Program-made: the position numbers and the translations under genes
The notes under the pieces: model-generated
The model's database searches: none
The model's input: the letters and a program-made list of their open reading frames with translations, nothing else
Told to the model about the DNA's origin: nothing
In this document: in pieces, positions 1 through 5,749 of the stretch
How the letters are laid out: each line of letters opens with the position of its first letter
Numbering within the stretch: the stretch's first letter is position 1
DNA from: Bacteroidales bacterium
GTDB lineage: Bacteria; Bacteroidota; Bacteroidia; Bacteroidales; Muribaculaceae
Direction: 5' to 3'
Length of the DNA: 8,920 nt
Assembly: GCA_004555955.1 (NCBI GenBank)
Contig: SFJG01000080.1
Location: forward strand, 1 to 8,920

Positions 1-913
1 CTTCGCATATTGCTGTCTTGGCAACTTCGTTTTCTTTTTCCTTCTCTTTACGATTTTCAAAGAAAGCCTGGTGACGTTTGTTGACTGCCGACGATGCTTC
101 CTTAAAACGCTTCCAAAGGTCTTCGCGAAGCTCCTTGACAACGGGACCGATTTCGCGCCATTTGTCGTGAAGTTCTTGCAACTTTTTGAAAGCGACGATA
201 ACGTCATTTTCGTCGGCAAGCGCTTCAGCTTCTTTGCAAAGGTTTTCTTTAGATTCAAGATTTTTCTTAAAGTCAAGGTCTCGAAGTTGCTTGTTAATCT
301 TCAGAGAATCATAGAATTGCTCTGTAATTGTTTGGAATTCTTTCCAAAGCGCTTTGTCGTCTGCGGCAGGCACACTGCCGACTTCTTTAAAGGTCTGTTG
401 AAGCTGTTGGAACTTCGCATAGAATTTGTTCACATTGTCGACATCTTTTGCTATTTCGGAAAGTTCGGCAAGAATAGCGCGTTTGCGCTCAAGGTTGGCA
501 ACGCGTTCAGCTTCGATGGCAGCCAATTGAGCCGCCTTTTTCTCTTTATATTCGTTAAGTAAGTCTTTGAGTTTCTCTTCTTCAGCATCAGGCTTGGCAG
601 CAAAAGCGGCAGGCTCATTGCCTTTGTCGACAAATTCCGCCAATTCAACTTCTTGCTCAGCCTTTCGAAGCGCGTAGAATTGATTCTTGATAGCGTTGAC
701 TTCGTCGCGAATTTCGTCGACTGGCTTCTCTATCAAGGCTGCAAGCGCTGCAACTAATTCTTCTTTACTCTTGCCGACAACTTCTGTTTTTGCCGGTTCT
801 TTTACTTGGGCTTCTGCCTGTTCTGAATTTTCTACAACTGTTTGTTCTGTAGATTCCAAGGTTTTGCCATCGCTCTCGAGTTCGAGAGGTGCTGACTTTT
901 CACACGATTCCAT
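1..913 (-). CDS. DUF349 domain protein, N-terminal 304 residues (3' end outside window)
   Basis: The reading frame is open from ATG at 913 to the window edge, so only the first 304 residues are seen and the true C-terminus is missing. Residues 1-45 are acidic and low-complexity and look disordered. Residues 85-150 are rich in Glu, Lys and Ala and probably helical or coiled coil. Two DUF349-type repeats follow: about 160-210, with FKEVGSVP and DKALWKEF, and about 240-290, with WREIGPV and EDLWKRF. The W-x-E-I-G and LW-x-x-F signatures are typical of the family. Such proteins in Bacteroidetes are usually longer, with further repeats, so more are expected to the left. The family's biochemical role is not established, and nothing here shows catalytic residues, a signal peptide or a membrane segment, so it is probably cytoplasmic. 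The start is supported by a promoter 54-86 bp upstream. The family call is strong; the function is unknown. Confidence 0.88.
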   Translation of the reverse strand, partial: MESCEKSAPLELESDGKTLESTEQTVVENSEQAEAQVKEPAKTEVVGKSKEELVAALAALIEKPVDEIRDEVNAIKNQFYALRKAEQEVELAEFVDKGNEPAAFAAKPDAEEEKLKDLLNEYKEKKAAQLAAIEAERVANLERKRAILAELSEIAKDVDNVNKFYAKFQQLQQTFKEVGSVPAADDKALWKEFQTITEQFYDSLKINKQLRDLDFKKNLESKENLCKEAEALADENDVIVAFKKLQELHDKWREIGPVVKELREDLWKRFKEASSAVNKRHQAFFENRKEKEKENEVAKTAICE

Positions 914-966
914 AATCTAATATGTTTAGGTTTTGCCAACTATTGCTGACTTTTTACAATTTGCAT

Positions 967-999
967 CAAATATACACTGAAAAAATTATTTTTCCCAAA
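967..999 (-). promoter_or_regulatory. Bacteroidetes-type promoter for the DUF349 gene
   Basis: Read on the minus strand, TTTG (999-996) is followed by 21 bp and then TATATTTG (974-967), matching TTTG-N19-21-TAnnTTTG. Transcription would begin near 962, giving a leader of roughly 50 nt before the ATG at 913. The surrounding 160-bp gap (914-1073) is AT-rich and holds no other feature that I can support. It implies that the DUF349 gene is not solely dependent on the upstream operon. Confidence 0.65.
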
Positions 1000-1073
1000 A
1001 ATTTAGAATTATTTTGCATTTAAGGCCAACTCTCTAACAAATGTTAAACGCGAGATTTGCGTGGTCGAACCGA

Positions 1074-2306
1074 TTAATCAATGTCATAATAGAGCGTCGA
1101 GCAGTTAGATGTTCGGAGCAATTTTTTCGCTGACTCGACGAACGAACTACACGTAACAGCTTGATATTTATCAATTTCGGTATTAATCATATTGACATCA
1201 CCAAGTATGCAACATTGCGCCATATTCGACGCACGTTCCTCGATAGTCAGGTTGCTGAACAAAGCATTCGACTCATACTTGTTAATGCATTTTTTTATTT
1301 CGTCGATAGTCACATCGTCGAGCATTTGCTCGATTTCGCTATCGATGGCAGCTTCCACCTTGTCGAAATCGACTCCGGGGAGCAGCGATGCCTGTATTTT
1401 GAGAATACCTGCATCGTGATTGGCAGTAATTGACGCATCGATAGCCGAAACTAAATCGCCTTTAGCCAGCACATTACGATATAACCGCGACGAACGTCCG
1501 TTCGACAACACATCGCTCAAAATGTCGCATTCCGCATAATCGGCACAAAGGCGGTCACCCATGTGATAAGCTCTCACAATTCGCCGATAAGGCACGTTTT
1601 GCCGAGTCACCAACCGACGAGCTTCCTGCTGTTCGGGTTCCGGGCTATACGGGCGCTTGTCGGTACCGGTTTTCTCAATGTCGCCAAACTGACGCTCAAC
1701 CATCGACAACACCTCGTCGGCATCTGCATCAGCTACAATCGACAATACAGCACCCGACGGAACGTAATAATTGTTGTAATAGTATTTTACATCATCTTTA
1801 GTAATACCTTGAACATCGTCGACAGTCTGACCAATTGTAGGCCAACGATAAGGATGTACTTTGTATGCCAAATCGCGAAGCAAATGCTCCTGATTGCCGT
1901 ATGGCACATTCAAGCAACGCTGCTTAAACTCCTCTACCACAACGCTTTTCTGCGATTCAAACGACTTGTCGTCCAATCGTAAGCCACACATACGATCGGC
2001 TTCGAGAGCGATTGCCACCTCCAAATTATTAACCGGCAGGACATCGTAAAAATTCGTTAAGTCGTTGTTAGTCCAAGCATTACTTTCGCCTCCGGCACTT
2101 TGCAAAAGTTCATCGAAAGAAGGCACATCGAAGGTTCCTGTAAACATCAAATGCTCAAGGAAATGTGCCAAACCGGTTTTGCCGGGTTGCTCGTTGCGCG
2201 CACCTACTGTATATGCCATATTGACAACAGCCAACTGCGACGAACGATTGCGATTAAAAACGACCCTTAATCCGTTCGGCAACTTATGCTCTACTATTTC
2301 TATCAT
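1074..2306 (-). CDS. M16 family (insulinase/processing-peptidase-like) zinc metallopeptidase
   Basis: This 410-residue protein is a single-copy M16 peptidase of the usual 400-430 residue size. The inverted zinc motif HxxEH is intact as HFLEH at residues 48-52: His48 and His52 bind zinc and Glu51 is the catalytic base. The downstream Glu ligand lies in VVVEEF, at Glu125 or Glu126. An N-terminal M16 domain spans about 5-150 and an M16_C domain about 165-345, including YYVPSGAVLSIVADAD and a GRSSRLYRNV segment common in this family. Family members cleave short or unfolded peptides as two-domain clamps. There is no signal peptide, so a cytoplasmic location is inferred. The ATG overlaps the stop of the isomerase gene in an ATGA junction, which fixes the start and suggests translational coupling. 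It is the last gene of the operon; no clear terminator follows it. The substrate is unknown. Confidence 0.94.
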   Translation of the reverse strand: MIEIVEHKLPNGLRVVFNRNRSSQLAVVNMAYTVGARNEQPGKTGLAHFLEHLMFTGTFDVPSFDELLQSAGGESNAWTNNDLTNFYDVLPVNNLEVAIALEADRMCGLRLDDKSFESQKSVVVEEFKQRCLNVPYGNQEHLLRDLAYKVHPYRWPTIGQTVDDVQGITKDDVKYYYNNYYVPSGAVLSIVADADADEVLSMVERQFGDIEKTGTDKRPYSPEPEQQEARRLVTRQNVPYRRIVRAYHMGDRLCADYAECDILSDVLSNGRSSRLYRNVLAKGDLVSAIDASITANHDAGILKIQASLLPGVDFDKVEAAIDSEIEQMLDDVTIDEIKKCINKYESNALFSNLTIEERASNMAQCCILGDVNMINTEIDKYQAVTCSSFVESAKKLLRTSNCSTLYYDID

Positions 2307-3154
2307 TTACCGGCACGCTGTAAAACAACTGCTTTCAAGACCTTAACATCTTCCAGCGGGCGGTCGTTGCCATCAGTCTTTACAGCTTGAATAGAATCGA
2401 CAACGTCCAAGCCTTTAACCACTTCGCCATAAACGGTGTATTCGCCATCGAGATGCGGCGTACCGCCGATAGTGGTGTAGACCTGACGCTGCTCGGCAGT
2501 AAACAGGTCTTCTTTGCCGGTAATTGCCGCTTCGGTTTGTTGGATTAGCGACTGTTGAAGTTCTTGAAGAGCGAGCGTATCGCGATTTCTCCGAAGTTGC
2601 ATAATTTGCTCGCGATTTCGGGAGACAAGTTCTTCAAAATAGTTGTTTTTACGGCGATGCGATTTAGATTGCTCCAACTGAATCAACGCCTGATTGTTAA
2701 ACACCTTACCGGTCACAATATAGAATTGCGAACCCGACGATTTTCTCTCCGGATTTTGGCGGTCACCAATGCGAGCCGCAGCAACGGCGCCTTTTTTATG
2801 GAAAAATTTCGGATAGACGAATTCGGCAGGGATTTCACTACCGAAATCAGAGCTGCCATACATCTGCCCTTTGACCGCCTCTTTCGACTTAGGGTCGCCG
2901 GTTTGTATCATAAAATCGTTTATGACACGATGGAAAATCACGCCGTCGTAAGCACCGGCTTCAACGTTTTTCACGAAGTTGTCGCGATGTCCGGGTGTTT
3001 CGTTATATAATGCAATTTCGATGTCGCCTTTTGTAGTCTCAAGGCGAACAATAGTACGTGTTTCTGATTCCATTGGCTTTTCGTTTTTTTGTGCTGACGT
3101 CATAGCAACAAATACAACCATTGCGATGACAAGTGCTATAAAAGAGCGTTTCAT
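2303..3154 (-). CDS. Exported cyclophilin-type peptidyl-prolyl cis-trans isomerase
   Basis: The 283-residue protein begins with a Sec signal peptide: a charged MKR, a hydrophobic stretch at 5-18 and a likely cleavage after TSA near residue 21. No lipobox cysteine is present, so a soluble periplasmic protein is predicted. The cyclophilin fold starts near residue 34. Active-site positions known from human CypA are recognisable: FHRVI gives Arg76 (CypA Arg55), FMIQTGDP gives Phe81 and Gln84, and GSQFYIVTG gives Gln143 and Phe144. CypA Trp121 and His126 are replaced (PHLDGEY, residues 233-239), as is common in bacterial forms. About 70 charged helical residues (roughly 155-226) are inserted before that last motif; cyclophilins of this group often carry such an insert. 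The enzyme catalyses X-Pro isomerisation during folding of exported proteins. Four-base ATGA overlaps join it to the genes on both sides. The family call is secure; its clients are not known. Confidence 0.95.
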   Translation of the reverse strand: MKRSFIALVIAMVVFVAMTSAQKNEKPMESETRTIVRLETTKGDIEIALYNETPGHRDNFVKNVEAGAYDGVIFHRVINDFMIQTGDPKSKEAVKGQMYGSSDFGSEIPAEFVYPKFFHKKGAVAAARIGDRQNPERKSSGSQFYIVTGKVFNNQALIQLEQSKSHRRKNNYFEELVSRNREQIMQLRRNRDTLALQELQQSLIQQTEAAITGKEDLFTAEQRQVYTTIGGTPHLDGEYTVYGEVVKGLDVVDSIQAVKTDGNDRPLEDVKVLKAVVLQRAGK

Positions 3155-3522
3155 ATTCCTACCGGATAGACGCGTTTATAGATTCTTCTAAAATTATCGT
3201 CGGCATTGAGTTCGTCGACACGCTCTGCATAATCGGCTCCCCAAATGCTACCGAGTAGGTCGGGAATATAATTGCGCTCGCGGTCTTTTTCGATAGCCGC
3301 CTTTATGAGCGAATCGATTTCCGAAGCATAACGATCTTTGTCTATTGCATTAAGGTATCTGGCAGTGCTGACTGCGAACTGGCCGTTACGGTCGACATTA
3401 ATGATATTAGCAATCAATTGCGGCATTATGTCATCGCAGTTGCCGATGTTGTTAGCTATATACTCATAAGTAGACAAGCCATCTTCATCTTTCTTTAACT
3501 TCTTCAATATATCTTCATCCAT
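3151..3522 (-). CDS. Conserved-looking small protein of unknown function (123 aa)
   Basis: I do not recognise this 123-residue protein. It is hydrophilic, with a very charged N-terminus (MDEDILKKLKKDEDG) and mixed helical content. It has no signal peptide, membrane segment, cysteine pair or known catalytic motif, and ends RRIYKRVYPVGI. The segment LIANIINVDRNGQFAVSTARYL resembles alpha-helical repeat or adaptor-like sequence, but this is only an impression. The ATG at 3522 is preferred over an upstream ATG at 3831 because a consensus promoter (3571-3540) lies between them and the longer frame simply reads through repeat DNA. It is the first gene of a three-gene operon, with a 4-bp ATGA overlap with the isomerase gene. 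That argues it is truly translated and may act with the isomerase or peptidase, although the isomerase is exported and this protein appears cytoplasmic. Confidence 0.82.
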   Translation of the reverse strand: MDEDILKKLKKDEDGLSTYEYIANNIGNCDDIMPQLIANIINVDRNGQFAVSTARYLNAIDKDRYASEIDSLIKAAIEKDRERNYIPDLLGSIWGADYAERVDELNADDNFRRIYKRVYPVGI

Positions 3523-3539
3523 ACTTGTCAAATTTTCAA

Positions 3540-3571
3540 CAAAGATAGTGCAAATCGAGAGCAAAAGCAAA
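3540..3571 (-). promoter_or_regulatory. Promoter of the unknown/isomerase/M16 operon
   Basis: On the minus strand, TTTG (3571-3568), 20 bp, then TATCTTTG (3547-3540) is an exact match to the Bacteroidetes TTTG-N19-21-TAnnTTTG consensus. Transcription would start around 3533-3536, leaving a short leader of about 11-14 nt before the ATG at 3522. The promoter lies at the gene-proximal edge of the tandem array and overlaps its first unit. It is the only one of four TATCTTT boxes in this region with the consensus final G. Confidence 0.72.
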
Positions 3572-3610
3572 TCGAACGAAGTTTGAAATTTGATTTTACC
3601 GAGATGCAGC

Positions 3611-3635
3611 CTATCTTGCGCGAAGCGAAAGATAG
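3611..3635. repeat. Palindrome 1 of the array
   Basis: This is a 25-bp imperfect inverted repeat: arms CTATCTT and AAGATAG, one G/A mismatch, inner arms CGC and GCG, and a GAA loop. It spans the junction of units 1 and 2. On the minus strand its left arm contains the -7-like box TATCTTTC. Confidence 0.9.
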
Positions 3636-3698
3636 TGCAAATTGATAGCAAAAGCAAATCAAAGCTTGTTTCGAAAGTTGCTTTTGCCGAGATGCAGC

Positions 3699-3723
3699 CT
3701 ATCTTGCGCGAAGCGAAAGATAG
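3699..3723. repeat. Palindrome 2 of the array
   Basis: Identical in sequence to the palindrome at 3611-3635, spanning the junction of units 2 and 3. It is unchanged even though the core of unit 2 differs from its neighbours. Confidence 0.9.
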
Positions 3724-3785
3724 TGCAAATCGAGAGCAAAAGCAAATCGAACGAAGTTTGAAATTTGATTTTGCCGAGATGCAGC

Positions 3786-3810
3786 CTATCTTGCGCGAAG
3801 CGAAAGATAG
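3786..3810. repeat. Palindrome 3 of the array
   Basis: Identical to the other two palindromes and marking the gene-distal end of the array. On the minus strand a TTTG (3832-3829) lies 19 bp upstream of its TATCTTTC box, so even the outermost box has promoter-like spacing with unique DNA beyond the array. Confidence 0.9.
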
Positions 3811-3843
3811 CTCAAGGTGAGCGAATAACAAAATTTTCGACCA

Positions 3844-3873
3844 CCAATGGCTGCCAACAGCAGTGGTTATTGG
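3844..3873 (-). terminator. Possible terminator hairpin after the beta-propeller gene
   Basis: Read on the minus strand, CCAAT pairs with ATTGG and, inside it, CTGC pairs with GCAG around a 5-base loop, with an asymmetric internal loop between the two stems. It lies 46 bp after the stop of the propeller gene. The following bases contain only short T runs (AAAATTTTG), so this is a weak intrinsic terminator at best. Confidence 0.35.
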
Positions 3874-3918
3874 TTAGATGTTAGTAAAAATACCTTATTA
3901 TATAACCAAGGCTAACGA

Positions 3919-5499
3919 CTATTTGCGACGACGGCGCACTAACAACACACAGACAACAATGAGTACGACAACGACAAAAAGTGCTAAGGCAAGCAGCGTG
4001 TAGAACGTCATTGAGGCTTGAGTTACGGAGCCGGTTTCGTCGTTGTTTTGCGAGTTTTGTGCTTGAACGGAATCGGTTGCAACCTCTTTATTAACCGGAG
4101 TCGGCGCTACCTGCTTTACGTCGTAGCGAGTAATCTCAAACAGGTTGACAGCATTACCACCAAAGCCTTTACGACCTTGAGAAGTGACAGCAACATATCG
4201 GCCGTCGGGCGAAATCGACAGACCTACCGGGTAAGAATCACACCGAATCTTGTCGACAACCTTCATCGTTTCGGCATCGACAACATAAAGAGCACTTGCG
4301 CTGTTGCATGCCACAAAGACATACTTGCCGTCGGGCGAAACCTCCAACGTACGAGCACCGCCTCCGACTTTGACACGGCGCACGGTTCCGTCGACTGTCA
4401 GCTTCTGCGTCTCTTTCGACAGAAACTTTTCAACACCTTTGAGAAGGTCGTCAAGCGAGAACGAAAGCACCTCGCCGGCTGAGTTTCGCGAGCCGTAAAC
4501 GCGCCCGTTGCTGAGTGCTAAATGGCGTATCCCATATAGTTCGTGTACAAATCCGACCAAGCTACGTTTTTCTACATCAATAACCGAAAGAGGACCTGCC
4601 AAACCGGACACCAACAGATAACGATTGTCGGGTGTAAAGAGCGTACCTCGCAGCAAATAGCCCGACCCTTTGTCTCTGTCGACACTACTGTTGAGCGGAT
4701 AATTCAACACTAATTGCTTTCCTACTACTACCGGCGACAGATGATGCCAATCCTTGGGATTATTGCTCGCAATGTCAATAATTCCAACAGTATTGTTACC
4801 CCAATGAGTAACGGCAATGTATCGATTGTCGTGCGACACGGCAACCGCTTTGGGCAGCGGTCCGGTTTCGAACATACGGATTATCTTCTGCGAATCGGCA
4901 TCGATAACGGCAATCGCCGACGGGTCTTGTGCATTAATGTCGAACGTACGACGATAGAAAGGTACCCACAAATATTTATAGTTGTGCGACCAAGCCATTT
5001 CAACCGGTTTGCCGGAGAACGAACGCCGTTCGCCATTCGGATAGTGAGTAAACTTATAGAACTCCGAGGGCGATGCCCACATTTCACCCTGTCCTGATGA
5101 AAACTTATACTCAACAACGAATTGCTTTTCGAGCGATGGAACGGAATAAGCCACCGTGCGACAACCCTCCAGCGAGTTTATAAATAACGTACCTTCGTTG
5201 CTGAAACTTGCCGATTTCGGCGAATAAATATCCGTGTCGAACGATTCGCGCTGCGCCGCCGAAAACTGCTGGCGTTTGCCGATGTTGCGGATACTCATAA
5301 TACCTTTTACGCCTGCCGAGGTGTCGTTTTTCGAGCTATGAACCACAGGCGGCACTTTATTCTTGTTCGAGTTTTGAGAGCCGGAAGTTTCTTTATTAGT
5401 CGAGCTATCCTGTTTGTTGACAGTGGATTGAGCCGTCACAACAAAAGGGATACAAATTACCAGAGCAATCGTCAAAAAGTTTTTTAAAGATAATCTCAT
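3919..5499 (-). CDS. Exported, C-terminally membrane-anchored YVTN-type beta-propeller protein
   Basis: With the start at 5499 the protein has 526 residues. Residues 1-24 form a Sec signal peptide (MRLSLKNFLTIALVICIPFV, cleavage likely near VTA-Q). Residues 25-65 are Ser/Asn/Lys-rich and probably disordered. About 95-460 hold WD40/YVTN-like blades, seen as recurring phrases: AIAVIDADSQKIIRMF, NRYIAVTHWGNNTVGIIDI, NRYLLVSGLAGPLSVIDV, GKYVFVACNSASALYVVDAE and DGRYVAVTSQG. A Gln/Asn/Thr-rich linker (461-497) leads to a single membrane helix (about 498-521) and the tail RRRRK. The predicted topology puts the propeller outside the cytoplasmic membrane and the tail inside. Propellers of this type mostly bind proteins, ligands or cofactors; no catalytic set is visible, so no function is assigned. 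A longer TTG start at 5559 is rejected because that TTG lies inside the -7 promoter box. The gene is monocistronic and divergent from efp. Confidence 0.85.
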   Translation of the reverse strand: MRLSLKNFLTIALVICIPFVVTAQSTVNKQDSSTNKETSGSQNSNKNKVPPVVHSSKNDTSAGVKGIMSIRNIGKRQQFSAAQRESFDTDIYSPKSASFSNEGTLFINSLEGCRTVAYSVPSLEKQFVVEYKFSSGQGEMWASPSEFYKFTHYPNGERRSFSGKPVEMAWSHNYKYLWVPFYRRTFDINAQDPSAIAVIDADSQKIIRMFETGPLPKAVAVSHDNRYIAVTHWGNNTVGIIDIASNNPKDWHHLSPVVVGKQLVLNYPLNSSVDRDKGSGYLLRGTLFTPDNRYLLVSGLAGPLSVIDVEKRSLVGFVHELYGIRHLALSNGRVYGSRNSAGEVLSFSLDDLLKGVEKFLSKETQKLTVDGTVRRVKVGGGARTLEVSPDGKYVFVACNSASALYVVDAETMKVVDKIRCDSYPVGLSISPDGRYVAVTSQGRKGFGGNAVNLFEITRYDVKQVAPTPVNKEVATDSVQAQNSQNNDETGSVTQASMTFYTLLALALFVVVVLIVVCVLLVRRRRK

Positions 5500-5556
5500 C
5501 AGTGTGGCTTTTATAAATGTGTTAACTATATGTACAAATGTGAAGAATACCGTCGA

Positions 5557-5587
5557 CAAAGATACTTATTATATCTATATAAACAAA
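5557..5587 (-). promoter_or_regulatory. Promoter of the beta-propeller gene
   Basis: On the minus strand, TTTG (5587-5584), 19 bp, then TATCTTTG (5564-5557) matches the Bacteroidetes consensus exactly. Transcription would start near 5551, giving a leader of about 50 nt to the ATG at 5499. The 250-bp AT-rich gap at 5500-5749 holds this promoter and the divergent efp promoter. Confidence 0.7.
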
Positions 5588-5678
5588 TTTTTTAGTTAAA
5601 AACATATAAATAAACATATATATACAGTTTCACGATACACCCAAAAAGACGTTCTACGAATAAATTTGGGTTGAGTTA

Positions 5679-5709
5679 TTGCGAGTTATAAAAAAAATTA
5701 ATAACTTTG
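5679..5709 (+). promoter_or_regulatory. Promoter of efp
   Basis: TTG (5679-5681), 20 bp, then TAACTTTG (5702-5709) fits the Bacteroidetes primary promoter pattern. The predicted transcription start is near 5714, with a leader of about 36 nt that lacks a Shine-Dalgarno sequence. An inverted repeat (5639-5671) lies just upstream. Confidence 0.68.
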
Positions 5710-5749
5710 CAGCCGTAAAAAACAAAAGTTAAATATCAAATAAAATCAT

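Larger units (their letters stand above)
3541..3810 (-). repeat. Three-unit 87/88-bp tandem array carrying promoter-like boxes and palindromes
   Basis: The units are 3541-3627 (87 bp), 3628-3715 (88 bp) and 3716-3802 (87 bp), with an 8-bp start of a further unit (3803-3810). Units 1 and 3 differ at one base (A at 3598, G at 3773). Unit 2 shares the outer parts but has a different core around 3656-3682. Each unit ends in the left arm of a 25-bp imperfect palindrome completed by the next unit. Each also has an internal hairpin pairing GCAAAAGCAA with a TTGnTTTTGC arm. A CAAA (minus-strand TTTG) sits 20 bp from each -7-like box, so the unit looks like a duplicated promoter region. The array fills most of the 396-bp gap between genes at 3523-3918. 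The 87/88-bp mix breaks any reading frame, which argues against coding. The strand is given relative to the operon it precedes. The structure is certain; the function is unknown. Confidence 0.93.

Noticed and set aside
71..562. Open frame of 163 codons on the plus strand
   Set aside because: It lies antisense to the DUF349 gene; the translation is Phe/Leu/Lys-rich, as expected from the complement of Glu/Lys-rich helical codons, with no domain.
1030..1066. Possible terminator after the M16 gene (CAAAT/ATTTG pairing)
   Set aside because: Only five A/T-rich pairs around a 12-base loop and no T run; too weak to call.
1563..1982. Plus-strand frame of 139 codons inside the M16 gene
   Set aside because: It is the antisense shadow of a gene with intact catalytic motifs, with no promoter or recognisable domain.
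2555..3010. Plus-strand frame of 151 codons inside the isomerase gene
   Set aside because: It is antisense to a securely identified cyclophilin, and no independent signal supports it.
3541..3810. CRISPR array, since conserved blocks alternate with a variable core
   Set aside because: Units are 87-88 bp, only three are present, units 1 and 3 share the same core, and no cas gene is nearby.
3523..3831. N-terminal extension of the 123-aa protein to 226 residues
   Set aside because: It translates the tandem repeats, is frame-shifted by the 88-bp unit, and has the operon promoter inside it.
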